Positions 16,021 through 23,717 of a DNA stretch of 33,462 bases are shown in pieces. Location: contig PMSU01000016.1 in assembly GCA_003168255.1 (NCBI GenBank), positions 1 through 33,462 of the forward strand, written 5' to 3'. The first letter of the stretch is position 1, and each line of letters starts with the position of its first letter. The translations under genes and the position numbers were made by a program. The stretch is from Actinomycetota bacterium. Lineage in GTDB: Bacteria; Actinomycetota; Actinomycetes; Streptosporangiales; Streptosporangiaceae. The notes below the pieces were generated by a model. That model did not search any database, was not told the DNA's origin, and saw nothing but the letters and a program-made list of their open reading frames with translations.

Positions 16021-16081
16021 ATCCATCTCGCCTGTAAATATGGATTTTTGCTTGACTAATCGATGTGTGGTGACGTAGAAC
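16021..16081 (+). promoter_or_regulatory. Divergent GntR/VOC control region
   Basis: ATCCAT (16021-16026) and ATGGAT (16040-16045) form an inverted repeat in the AT-richest part of the 125-base divergent region. TTGACT (16052-16057) and TAGAAC (16076-16081), 18 bases apart, could be a promoter for the VOC gene. The inverted repeat then lies just upstream of the -35 box, a plausible site for the adjacent GntR protein. It does not match the FadR consensus exactly. Confidence 0.4.
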
Positions 16082-16128
16082 GTTCATCAAAGGAACCGCG
16101 TAGCGAGACCATCTCGAGGGGCATGACC

Positions 16129-17052
16129 ATGGGTTTGCATGGGCTGGCTTCGGTGACGATCGGCGTCCCGAACCTCGACGCGACGCACGCGTACTACACC
16201 GACTTCGGGCTGGCACCGGGCGAGCAGGGCTGGCTGCGCACGACCGACGGCGGTGATCAGCTGCGGCTCGTATCGCGGCCTTACCGCCAGCTCGTCGAGC
16301 TCGTCGTCCGGGTCGCGGATCACGACGACCTGGTCAGGACAGCCGCTGCGCTCGGCCGGATCGGTATCTCCTGCGTACTCGCGGATGACGAGCTCGTCAG
16401 CACCGAGCCGGTGATCGGCACCCGGGTCGTGCTGCGGGTGTCGGCAGTGCTGGATCAGCGGGTCGCGCCCGCGGTGGGCTACAACGGCCCGGGCCGGGTG
16501 GAGCGGGCGGGCGCCCGTGCGCCCGGAGTCCTGCGCGCCGGTCCGGTGCGCCCGCGCCGGCTCGGGCACGCGGTCCTCGGCACGACCGATCTCGAACTTA
16601 GCAAGCGCTTCTTCGTCGACGGCCTCGGCTTCAAGGTGTCGGACTACATCGGCGCACAGGGCGTCTTCATGCGCTGCTCGTCGGAGCACCACAACGTCCT
16701 CGTGCTGGCCGCGCCGGTGAACTTCCTGCACCACACGTCCTGGCAGGTGGACGACGTCGACGAGGTCGGCCGCGGTGCCACGCACATGCTGGAAGGACGC
16801 CCGGAACGCCACGTCTGGGGTCTCGGCCGGCATTACGCCGGCTCCAACTTCTTTTGGTACCTCAAGGATCCGGCCGGCAACTTCAGCGAGTACTTCGCCG
16901 ATATGGACTGCGGCATCGACGACCAGCTCTGGACGCCCGAGGTGTTTGAGGGGAATGAGGGTCTCTACCGCTGGGGACCGCCGCCGCCGCCGTCGTTCCT
17001 GCATCCCGACGACCTGGCCGAGCTGATGATCGGATCCCACGCAGGCGGCTGA
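16129..17052 (+). CDS. VOC-family extradiol dioxygenase-like protein
   Basis: A 307-residue protein with two vicinal-oxygen-chelate modules. The first (about 3-110) begins GLHGLASVTIGVPNLDATHAY; the second (about 145-275) begins RRLGHAVLGTTDLELSKRF. The second carries the metal set expected for a catechol-2,3-dioxygenase-like enzyme: His in LGHAVL, His in FLHHTSWQVDD and Glu in NFSEYFADMD. The Tyr of the final HYAGSNFFWYLKDP segment is also typical. Extradiol dioxygenases open catechol rings with Fe(II) and oxygen, but related VOC enzymes do other chemistry, so the reaction is inferred. GAGGGG lies 7 bases before the ATG at 16129; the ATG at 16123 is too close. It pairs with the divergent GntR-FAH genes as a probable ring-cleavage pathway. 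Confidence 0.87.
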   Translation: MGLHGLASVTIGVPNLDATHAYYTDFGLAPGEQGWLRTTDGGDQLRLVSRPYRQLVELVVRVADHDDLVRTAAALGRIGISCVLADDELVSTEPVIGTRVVLRVSAVLDQRVAPAVGYNGPGRVERAGARAPGVLRAGPVRPRRLGHAVLGTTDLELSKRFFVDGLGFKVSDYIGAQGVFMRCSSEHHNVLVLAAPVNFLHHTSWQVDDVDEVGRGATHMLEGRPERHVWGLGRHYAGSNFFWYLKDPAGNFSEYFADMDCGIDDQLWTPEVFEGNEGLYRWGPPPPPSFLHPDDLAELMIGSHAGG

Positions 17053-17206
17053 GACCGCCAGATTTCGCAGCGCTGGACGGGACACCGGCTCTTGGGTGGG
17101 CTGGCCGGCTGCGGTTGGCGGCAGCCGTTCGGCTAAAGAATTATCGGTCTAGTCGCGGGTTGTATCACGGATGGCCGGGCCGGCATGGGCTGGCGCCGGA
17201 CACCGT

Positions 17207-17223
17207 GAAATTAGTACAATTTC
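17207..17223. promoter_or_regulatory. AT-rich palindrome over a -10 box
   Basis: GAAATTAGTACAATTTC has 6-bp arms (GAAATT/AATTTC) around AGTAC. It includes TACAAT (17215-17220), a good -10 hexamer, about 84 bases before the ATG at 17304. No clear -35 box is visible. The A/T content stands out against surrounding DNA of very high GC, which argues for a true promoter and overlapping operator. The binding protein is unknown. Confidence 0.45.
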
Positions 17224-17303
17224 GGCGCGGGACGCTGGTACCCGCCGTCGCACTGGGTGGCGGCCGGCGGCAGCGCGAGCCGGATGAGCAGGCAGGGAGA
17301 CCG

Positions 17304-18734
17304 ATGACCGAGCTCATCGTCGGCAGTCATCAATCCGACACGCACCAGAAGGCCCTGCGCATCAACCTCGATCCGCGCTGGTACGGGACGATCGCTGAGA
17401 TCGGAGCCGGCCAGGAGGTCGTACGCTGGTTCTTCCGGGTGGGCGGCGCCGCGGGCACCGTCGCGAAGTCGATCTCCGCTTACGACATGGCCGTCAGCGA
17501 CGCCGAGTACGGCAAGGCGGACAGGTATGTGTCCGCCGGACGGCTCCAGGGCATGCTCGACACGGAGTTCCAGCTCAACGTGGAGCGGCTCGGCGACGAG
17601 CGCGGCGACGACAACTGCTTCTTCGCGTTTGCCGACACGGTCGTGGCGCGCAGCTTCCGGGGCGGCAACGAATGCCACGGCTGGATGGGCGTGAAGTTCC
17701 AGGCCCAGCCGCACGACGAGCCGAGCCAGATCGTGATGCACGTACGGATGCTCGACGTCGAGGCCTGGGCGCAGCAGGAGGCACTCGGGATCGCCGGGGT
17801 GAACCTGCTGTACGGGGCTTTTTTCGAGCATCACGAACCGGACAAGCTCATCGAGAGCCTTCTTGATCGCCTGACCACCGGCCGCATCGAGATTGACATG
17901 ATCCAGTTCCGCGGCATCGAGTTCCGTCGCGTGGACAACAGGCTGATGGCGCTCAAGCTCGTCCAGGTCGGGCTGAGCGGCGTGGCGATGTTTGGCCCTG
18001 ACCGTGAGGTGCTACAGCCGAGCGAGGTGCTGCGCAAGAAGGCGATCCTGGTGGAGCGCGGCAGCTTCCGCCCGCCGACGCACGTGAACATCGACATGCT
18101 CGAGACGGCGAAGGCCAGGTTCTCAACCGACCCTGCTGTGGCTGGCAAGCCGGTGCTGGCGCTCACCGAGATCACGATGCGCAACCTGCTCGCCGGGGGA
18201 CCGCAGGTGGACAGGCGAGACTTCCTCGCCCGCGCCGAACTGCTCGCCGCGTGCGGTATGACGGTGCTGATCACTGACTACTTCGATTACTATCGCCTGG
18301 CCGCTTACCTCGGCGAACGGACGAGCGAGCGGATCGGCATCGTGATGGGCGTGCCGAGCCTGATCGACCTGTTCGACGAGAAGAACCACGCGCAGCTTCC
18401 CGGCGGGATCCTGGAAAGCTTCGGGCGGCTGTTCAAGAACGACCTGAAGCTCTATGTCTACCCCCTACAGCCCTCGCCGGACGACGAGATCAAGACCGTG
18501 AACGACATCATCGTGCTGCCAGAGTTGCAGCCGCTGTACGACTACCTCGCCGGGCGGGGCAGTTTCGTTCACCTCGACAACTACCGGCCTGAGTTCCTGC
18601 CGATCTTCAGCCGTGACGTGCTGCGCAGGATAGCCGCGAACGACGATTCCTGGGAGGGCATGGTTCCCCCTGATGTCGCCGAGCTCATCAAGCGCCGCTC
18701 GTTCTTTGGTTACGGCAAGTCCGGCAGGGACTGA
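17304..18734 (+). CDS. Conserved protein of unknown function
   Basis: A 476-residue soluble protein with no signal peptide or membrane segment. The N-terminal signature HQKALRINLDPRWYGTIAEI, then GAGQEVVRWFFRVGGAAGT and AKSISAYDM, matches from memory a large family frequent in cyanobacteria that databases sometimes label TonB-dependent receptor or nicotinate-nucleotide adenylyltransferase. Neither label suits this sequence: there is no beta-barrel, plug or nucleotidyltransferase motif. Other blocks that look conserved are HGWMGVKFQAQP, LGIAGVNLLYGAFF, DMIQFRGIEF and ITDYFDYYRLAAYLGE. The C-terminal half has an alternating helix-strand pattern, including IGIVMGVPSLIDLF. GGGAGA lies just before the ATG at 17304; the longer frame to 17115 is GC-rich and non-homologous. 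It is monocistronic and convergent with the CocE gene. Confidence 0.85.
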   Translation: MTELIVGSHQSDTHQKALRINLDPRWYGTIAEIGAGQEVVRWFFRVGGAAGTVAKSISAYDMAVSDAEYGKADRYVSAGRLQGMLDTEFQLNVERLGDERGDDNCFFAFADTVVARSFRGGNECHGWMGVKFQAQPHDEPSQIVMHVRMLDVEAWAQQEALGIAGVNLLYGAFFEHHEPDKLIESLLDRLTTGRIEIDMIQFRGIEFRRVDNRLMALKLVQVGLSGVAMFGPDREVLQPSEVLRKKAILVERGSFRPPTHVNIDMLETAKARFSTDPAVAGKPVLALTEITMRNLLAGGPQVDRRDFLARAELLAACGMTVLITDYFDYYRLAAYLGERTSERIGIVMGVPSLIDLFDEKNHAQLPGGILESFGRLFKNDLKLYVYPLQPSPDDEIKTVNDIIVLPELQPLYDYLAGRGSFVHLDNYRPEFLPIFSRDVLRRIAANDDSWEGMVPPDVAELIKRRSFFGYGKSGRD

Positions 18735-18737
18735 CAG

Positions 18738-18766
18738 TCCTAGCCCAGTCCTAGCCCAGTCCTAGG
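18738..18766. repeat. Triplicated CAGTCCTAGCC motif
   Basis: Three head-to-tail copies of an 11-base motif, the third diverging as CAGTCCTAGGCC, fill the gap between two convergent genes; the last runs into the CocE stop codon. The function is not evident. It could be a slippage product. Confidence 0.5.
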
Positions 18767-20435
18767 CCTGGCGGGGCAGGACCGGCAGCAGCACGTATGC
18801 GGGGTGCTGGGAGTCGTGATAGATCTCGAATCGGCAGCGCAGCGCCTTGGTTGCCGCGCCGAAGGGCTCGGCGGTACCGAAGTTGCGGGCGAACCGCGGG
18901 AACGCGCCGCCGCTGAGCTGAACGCGGATCCGGTGTCCGGCCGTTACCCGGTATGCCGTCGGATAGAGTTCCACGTCTATCGCCAGGACGCCGTCGTCGC
19001 CGACCCTGACGTCAGGAGCGGGCACGGTCTGCGGGCAGAGCCGCCGGATGCCGTCCACCACGTTGCGGGAGACGCCGTTGACGTCAACATCACAGACCCG
19101 GACGAAAAGGTCAGCGTACTGGCGGCCGGTGCGCAGGAAGATGCGGGCACTGACGGGCCCGACCAGATCCTGATCGGCGGGAAAGGGATCAGTGGTGAAG
19201 GTCAGGACATCAGGCCGGGCCTCGATCGCGGCGTTATCGACCTGCTTGCCCGGCGGCTGGAGGAGGGGTCCGCCCGCCGACGGCGTCGGGTCCGCCGGGT
19301 CGTAGACGAACATGCTAGGCGCGGCGTCACCGGGTTCGGCGTCCGGGCTCAGGCCGCCTGAGGCGCGCAGGTAGTAGGCCGTGCGGACGGCGCCCGGCGG
19401 CGGCCACTCCTCGAAGTCGAGCCAGGTGCCGGCCGTCTGGAGGAATACCCGAACCGGCCCGCCCGGTGGCGGCGGGCCCCCGTTGAGCTGGTGGTCCAGC
19501 CAGGCGATGTCCTGCTGAGTGATGATCTTAACCTCGGCGGGATCGGCGTGCAGCCAGGGTCCCACGGTAATCCGCGCCGTGACGCCGGCCGCCCGGATGG
19601 CCGCGTAGTCGCGCAGCTGCCCGGGCAGGAACAGGTCCCACCATCCCGTCACCATGCTGACCGGCGGAAGCCGGGTCAGGTCGGCGCTGTCATGATCGGC
19701 GCCCGCCCAGAACTCGTCGGCCGGAGAGGCATGCCCGACGAAGTCCCGCCAGAAGGCGACCGGGGCACCCGCGACGTCTACGTCGGCTGCCTGTAGCGGA
19801 ACCTTCCGCAAGGCTCGCTTGACCCGGGCCATCTGGCGCGGATTCGGGAGGACGCTGGGCAGGCCGCCTCGTTCCTGCTTACCGACCAATCCGGTCCAGT
19901 TCAGCCCGTTCTGGATCCCCGGCACGCCGTGAACGTAGAAAGCCGCGGTGATCTTCGCGGCGGTGATGTTGAGCGACACCGACCGCAGCGGCGGATCGAC
20001 ATATGGCGCGATGGCCCACTGCGTGTGACCCAGATAACTGGCGCCGGTCATCGACACCTGGCCGTCGCACCACGATTGATCGCGCAGCCACGCCACGGTG
20101 GCCAGGCCGTCCTCCCGTTCGGTCATGAACGGGCGGAACTGACCGCCCGAGCCGAACGTCCCGCGAGTGCTCTGGATGAACACCTGGAAGCCCCGGCGGG
20201 CCAGCGGCGCGGCGAACAAGAGGGCAGCCATACCCGCCCGGCCGTAAGGCGAGCGGATCAGCACCACCGGAAGCGGCCGATCATGCCCGACGGGCCGGTA
20301 ATGATCCCCGAGCAGGACAACCCCGTCGGTCATCGCAACCCCGACATCGGCCCGCACCTCGTAAGGCGCAGCTGCGGAAGGAAGACCCATCGCCCGGTCA
20401 ACTGCCTTGCCAGCGATGCGGTGCAGCGGATTCAT
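18762..20435 (-). CDS. CocE/NonD family serine hydrolase
   Basis: A 557-residue hydrolase of the X-Pro dipeptidyl-peptidase/cocaine-esterase group, cleaving esters or amides of unknown identity. The alpha/beta-hydrolase core (about 25-310) shows RSPYGR, STRGTFGSGG, nucleophile Ser133 in MTGASYLGHTQW, a catalytic Asp in TGWWDLF and His in VGPWLHADP. The C-terminal third is the non-catalytic jelly-roll domain (FLQTAGTWLDFEEWPPPG, SARIFLRTGRQYADLFVRV, VTAGHRIRVQLSGGAFPRF). ATG at 20435 has GAGG about 7 bases upstream. No signal peptide is seen, so it is probably cytoplasmic. It is 47 bases downstream of a predicted lipoprotein gene on the same strand and may be co-transcribed with it. Confidence 0.92.
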   Translation of the reverse strand: MNPLHRIAGKAVDRAMGLPSAAAPYEVRADVGVAMTDGVVLLGDHYRPVGHDRPLPVVLIRSPYGRAGMAALLFAAPLARRGFQVFIQSTRGTFGSGGQFRPFMTEREDGLATVAWLRDQSWCDGQVSMTGASYLGHTQWAIAPYVDPPLRSVSLNITAAKITAAFYVHGVPGIQNGLNWTGLVGKQERGGLPSVLPNPRQMARVKRALRKVPLQAADVDVAGAPVAFWRDFVGHASPADEFWAGADHDSADLTRLPPVSMVTGWWDLFLPGQLRDYAAIRAAGVTARITVGPWLHADPAEVKIITQQDIAWLDHQLNGGPPPPGGPVRVFLQTAGTWLDFEEWPPPGAVRTAYYLRASGGLSPDAEPGDAAPSMFVYDPADPTPSAGGPLLQPPGKQVDNAAIEARPDVLTFTTDPFPADQDLVGPVSARIFLRTGRQYADLFVRVCDVDVNGVSRNVVDGIRRLCPQTVPAPDVRVGDDGVLAIDVELYPTAYRVTAGHRIRVQLSGGAFPRFARNFGTAEPFGAATKALRCRFEIYHDSQHPAYVLLPVLPRQA

Positions 20436-20482
20436 CAGCCAACCTCTGCGATAAGGGTCACGATGACCTAGTCCGGAACAGG

Positions 20483-21676
20483 CTATTGGATGGTGACCGG
20501 TGTCCACGTGTGGCCCGCGTCGTAGGTGAACCAGATTTGCGCCATCGCCGCGATCGCGAATCCTTGGTGGCTGGTGGTCATCGCAGCTTCCAGGCTGCCG
20601 CCGCCTTCCACGACACCAGCATGGTCCACCAGGGGGACGCCATGCCAGGTCCGTCCGTCGTCCCAGGACATCAGCAGGCCGCTGTAGGCGCCGGCGATGA
20701 TGATCGCCCCACGGGGCGAGATGCTGATGGTATCGACGCCGTCGAACAGAAGCAGGCTGGTGAGCCGCTGCCAGGTCCGTCCGTCGTCGGTGGAGCGGTA
20801 TTCCTGCGCTGGTGTTGGGTGGGTGCCGAGGGCGGCGCAGGCCAGGACGAGGCCGGCTCCTGACGCGGCGGCGGCGGGCTTGGCGGCGCAGGGCAGCGGC
20901 CGGGGCTGCCAGCGGGCCGAACCATCTGCCGGGCCGCCGAGCAGCGTGCCGCGTGAGCCAGATTGGTCTCTGCTGACGGCGTACCCCGTGCCCCCGTCCA
21001 TGACAACTTGCGGATAGCCGTATCCAGTCGCCCCGGCGACCGGGCGCCAGTCGTCGCGGGCGACGAGGGAGGTATAGACAGCGAATGCGGGCTCCGGTCG
21101 GCCGCATTGTGCTCCGCACGGGGTGAATGCCGCGATCACGCGGTCATCCATGACTTCCAGGCTGTCAACCAGTGCGCCATGGGTGGCGACCTGGTGCCAG
21201 CTGGCGCCGCCGTCGTGAGTGGCCCACAGACCAGGGCCGAACGCCCAGCCATTCCGTGGGTCGGCGAAGCGGACCTGGCTGACTCCCCCGGCTGTACCGC
21301 CGGCACCCGGCCGGCCCCACGACGTCGGCGGGCCTGGCACTGGTGACCATTGCCGCCCGCCGTCGGTTGTCTTGCGCAGCACGAGCCGCGAACCGCCAGG
21401 CCCGGAGCACGCCGGAAGCGTGATGCCGAGCAGCCAGCCCACGGACGCGGACACGAAGCTCGCCGATAGCGGGCCGACTACCGGTGGCCTGGGCGGCAGC
21501 CCGCAGGAGCCAGCCGACTCTGCAGCAGCCGGCCTGACCGGTGCGGGGACGCCATGACCGGGCCGTGCGGACAGCGTGTGAGGGCTAGCGCTGCACGCCA
21601 CGGCCAGGGCAACGCTTAAGGCGGCCGCGGCCGCGGCACGCGCTGGGAAGGGATGCGCCGATGCTGTCCTTCTCAT
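20483..21676 (-). CDS. BNR-repeat-like predicted lipoprotein
   Basis: A 397-residue exported protein. It opens with a signal peptide (MRRTASAHPFPARAAAAAAL) ending in a lipobox-like AVAC, so the mature protein should be anchored by its N-terminal Cys, followed by a Pro/Ala-rich stretch. The body is a beta-propeller of BNR/YCF48-like blades, shown by recurring Asp-box motifs: TTDGGRQWS, THDGGASWH, STDDGRTWQR, SWDDGRTWHG and TYDAGHTWTP. Asp-box propellers occur in sialidases and in photosystem assembly factors, but catalytic sialidase residues are not apparent, so a binding role is more likely. ATG at 21676 has GAGGG 7 bases upstream; the ATG at 21682 is too close to it. The ligand is unknown. 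Confidence 0.82.
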   Translation of the reverse strand: MRRTASAHPFPARAAAAAALSVALAVACSASPHTLSARPGHGVPAPVRPAAAESAGSCGLPPRPPVVGPLSASFVSASVGWLLGITLPACSGPGGSRLVLRKTTDGGRQWSPVPGPPTSWGRPGAGGTAGGVSQVRFADPRNGWAFGPGLWATHDGGASWHQVATHGALVDSLEVMDDRVIAAFTPCGAQCGRPEPAFAVYTSLVARDDWRPVAGATGYGYPQVVMDGGTGYAVSRDQSGSRGTLLGGPADGSARWQPRPLPCAAKPAAAASGAGLVLACAALGTHPTPAQEYRSTDDGRTWQRLTSLLLFDGVDTISISPRGAIIIAGAYSGLLMSWDDGRTWHGVPLVDHAGVVEGGGSLEAAMTTSHQGFAIAAMAQIWFTYDAGHTWTPVTIQ

Positions 21677-21729
21677 GCTCATGCCCTCAAGACACCGCAC
21701 GGCGACCGCAGGTTGGAATGTCGCAGGCC

Positions 21730-21882
21730 TTACCGAGACGCATCTTTCTCTGCCGCGGCCGACAGGCCAGCCGGGCGACGGCACGCGAGCAGGACGTCGT
21801 CGGGGTCGAGGTCGGGCCGGATGCTGCCGGCCTCCTCGCAAGCCCGCAGCAGGGTGCCGGCGCCGATGAAGGTAACCCGGCG
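21730..21882 (-). pseudogene. C-terminal fragment of a TetR-family regulator
   Basis: Between an in-frame stop (complement of 21883-21885) and a TAA (complement of 21730-21732), the minus strand encodes 50 residues starting RRVTFIGAGTLLRACEEAGS and continuing IRPDLDPDDVLLACRRPAGL. The pattern of a helix ending in an EAG turn, then IRPDLDPDD, is typical of the last helices of TetR-family ligand-binding domains. There is no start codon or DNA-binding domain. It looks like what remains of a deleted regulator gene between the HATPase and lipoprotein genes. Confidence 0.5.
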
Positions 21883-21894
21883 TCAGCAACCCGT

Positions 21895-22395
21895 CTAGTA
21901 GGCAAGCTCTGCCCAGACAACTTTGCTGTTGTATCTGGTGCGACTCGAACCCCACCGGTTGCTGAGTGCTTCCACGATCAGCAGGCCGCGTCCGCTCTCT
22001 GACTCGTCGCCCGTTTCGAGTGGGTCAAGATCAAACGGGGAACGGTCCCACGCTTCGATCACAAGCCGGTCATGATCGGCAAGCAGTCGCAAGGTGATGG
22101 GCGGCTGACTCTCAAGGGACACAGATGCCGTGAGCGCGTTGGTCGTGAGCTCCGAGACCAGGAGTTCCGTGTCATCGGCAAGATCGCCTAGTCCCCACTC
22201 ATGCAAGATATTCACCGCGTGCAGCCGTGCGCACGGGATGGCTGTCGGCAGGGAAGCGAGTTCAAGCGTGCTCAGGAGGTGGAAGGCGGTACCGGTGCCG
22301 GAGCCTTGCTCGGGACGACCAAGGGGGGTTGGGCACCCTGTCACAGCACCGGTACCGCCGTCTATTGACGACGCTTCGCAGTGATTTCCGTTCAC
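21895..22395 (-). CDS. ATP-binding protein, anti-sigma-like HATPase
   Basis: A 166-residue GHKL-fold protein of the RsbW/SpoIIAB-like group common in actinobacteria. After a variable ~35-residue N-terminus, the domain shows the N box in DTELLVSELTTNALTAS (with Glu and Asn for Mg-ATP), the G1 box in VIEAWDRSP and the G2 box in GRGLLIVEALSNRWG. Proteins of this class bind sigma or anti-anti-sigma factors, or act as partners of HTH-DUF5753 regulators. It is divergent from such a regulator gene 100 bases away, followed by a DUF397 gene, the same trio seen in Streptomyces whiJ-like and abaA-like loci. The GTG at 22395 lacks a strong ribosome site, so the start is uncertain. Confidence 0.88.
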   Translation of the reverse strand: MNGNHCEASSIDGGTGAVTGCPTPLGRPEQGSGTGTAFHLLSTLELASLPTAIPCARLHAVNILHEWGLGDLADDTELLVSELTTNALTASVSLESQPPITLRLLADHDRLVIEAWDRSPFDLDPLETGDESESGRGLLIVEALSNRWGSSRTRYNSKVVWAELAY

Positions 22396-22495
22396 TGTCG
22401 GCGATCACCTTCCAACGCGGAGCACTTAGTGGCATCCTTACGCGTAGAAGGTTCCTCTGACAAGTGAATCAGAAAGTTTCCTCGGAGAGTTCACT

Positions 22496-23356
22496 ATGGC
22501 CCCATCGTCAAGCCCGACCGTCCGCCGACGTCGCCTTGCTACCGAGTTGCATCGGTTGCGGCAGGCATCGAAGCTGACCATCGAGCAAGTGGCGGAAACC
22601 CTGGAGTGGTCGCCCGGCAAGGTCTCCAAGATCGAAAACGCACGGGTGTCGGTGATGCCGAGGGACGTGCGCCGACTACTCGACATTTACGGGATTGCCG
22701 AGGGCCAAGAGCGTGAGATGTTGCTGACGCTCGCCCGGGAGTCTCGCGAACGCGGCTGGTGGCAACAGTACGGCGAGGCAGTCCCCGAATGGTTCGCCAC
22801 GTATGTCGGCCTTGAAGCCGAAGCGTCCACGATCTCCGCTTATCAGGCTGAGACCGTGCCCGGCCTGCTGCAAACACAGCGGTACGCCGCCGCGCTCCAC
22901 CGTGCCGCGCTGATGAACGCGACCGAGGAAGAGATCGAACGGCACGTGACAGTCCGGATGGAACGCCAAGCACGGCTCAAGCAAGCCGAGGCGCCGGCGC
23001 TTTGGGTTGTGCTCAACGAAGCTGTGCTGCGTCGTACGATCGGTGAACGGGCGATCATGCATGGGCAATTGATGAAACTGGCCGAGGTCGCCGACGCACC
23101 GAACATAACGCTGCAAGTGTTGCCCTTCAGCGCAGGCGCGCACGCCTCTATGGACTCGGCGTTCTCGATCGTGAGCTTCGATCCGCCCACCGATAGCGAG
23201 ATCGTCTACTTCGAGCATCCAACTTGCTCGCTGTATCTGGAGAAGCCCGACGAGGTAGCGCAATATAGACTCGTCTACGAGCATCTGCGCGCGGCGTCGC
23301 TATCCCTGGACGAGTCTCGACGGCTCCTCGCGCGAATTGCCGAAGACTTGGCCTAG
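22496..23356 (+). CDS. XRE-type HTH regulator with DUF5753 (WhiJ-like)
   Basis: A 286-residue regulator. Residues about 10-65 form an XRE helix-turn-helix (ATELHRLRQASKLTIEQVAE, LEWSPGKVSKIENARV). Residues about 105-280 form DUF5753 (EAEASTISAYQAETVPGLLQ, TQRYAAALHRAA, RQARLKQAEAPALWVVLNEA, VLPFSAGAHASMDSAFSI). This architecture is that of WhiJ-like proteins, which Streptomyces keeps in many paralogues, each beside a DUF397 gene and often an HATPase gene, with roles in development and antibiotic control. GGAG lies about 9 bases upstream of the ATG at 22496. The DUF397 gene follows after 17 bases. The HTH protein probably represses locally and DUF397 relieves it; that part is inference from the family. 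Confidence 0.94.
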   Translation: MAPSSSPTVRRRRLATELHRLRQASKLTIEQVAETLEWSPGKVSKIENARVSVMPRDVRRLLDIYGIAEGQEREMLLTLARESRERGWWQQYGEAVPEWFATYVGLEAEASTISAYQAETVPGLLQTQRYAAALHRAALMNATEEEIERHVTVRMERQARLKQAEAPALWVVLNEAVLRRTIGERAIMHGQLMKLAEVADAPNITLQVLPFSAGAHASMDSAFSIVSFDPPTDSEIVYFEHPTCSLYLEKPDEVAQYRLVYEHLRAASLSLDESRRLLARIAEDLA

Positions 23357-23373
23357 AGCGAAGGGGGTGCGAG

Positions 23374-23583
23374 GTGGACATGGATCTGTCTCGTGCCGTG
23401 TGGCACAAGTCCACCTTCAGCAACGGCAACGGCGGCAACTGCGTAGAGGTCGCCCGCAACCTCCCCCGAGCCGTCACAGTCCGCGACTCGAAAGACCCGG
23501 ACGGGCCAAAGCTTGTCATCACGCCCGAGGACTGGCAGAGCTTCACGGCCAGGGTCAAAGCCGGCCGCTTCGACCTAGCCTGA
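23374..23583 (+). CDS. DUF397 domain small protein
   Basis: A 69-residue protein that is one DUF397 domain: WHKSTFSNGNGGNCVEVAR, then VRDSKDPDGPKLVITPEDWQ and a closing FTARVKAGRFD. The Trp-x-Lys-Ser-x-x-Ser start, the GNCVEV core, the VRDSKDP turn and the final W-x-x-F helix are all as in the family. AGGGGG lies about 6 bases before the GTG at 23374; the ATG at 23380 is also possible. It follows the HTH-DUF5753 gene by 17 bases and is surely in the same operon. DUF397 proteins are thought to antagonise the paired HTH protein; no enzymatic activity is known to me. Confidence 0.93.
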   Translation: MDMDLSRAVWHKSTFSNGNGGNCVEVARNLPRAVTVRDSKDPDGPKLVITPEDWQSFTARVKAGRFDLA

Positions 23584-23669
23584 CCTGAGCGTCCCAGGGC
23601 CGTCATAGCAGGTGGTAGCACTACAAGGACGTCGACCTCTACCAGATCCACCTCGACACCGATAGAGGC

Positions 23670-23710
23670 GTCTGGCGGGGGTGCCGGTTGCCCGGGCACC
23701 CCCGCCAGAC
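23670..23710. terminator. 16-bp hairpin between convergent genes
   Basis: A perfect 16-bp inverted repeat (23670-23685 with 23695-23710, arms beginning GTCTGGCGGGGGTGCC) with a 9-base loop lies between the DUF397 stop and the stop of the convergent S53 peptidase gene. There is no T tract. Stem length, GC content and position make it a strong candidate bidirectional terminator. Confidence 0.8.
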
Positions 23711-23717
23711 AGGCGGA

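Noticed and set aside
21940..21958. T-arm-like sequence suggesting a tRNA
   Set aside because: It lies within the conserved C-terminus of the HATPase gene, and no acceptor or anticodon stem can be folded around it.
22390..22496. GTTCACTGT and GTTCACTAT resembling the hsp20/tetR half-site
   Set aside because: Single half-sites without palindromes, one inside the HATPase start; probably chance.
23626..23669. Protein-like stretch HYKDVDLYQIHLD after DUF397
   Set aside because: Preceded by a stop, only about 16 residues, then runs into the terminator hairpin; too short to call a gene or remnant.
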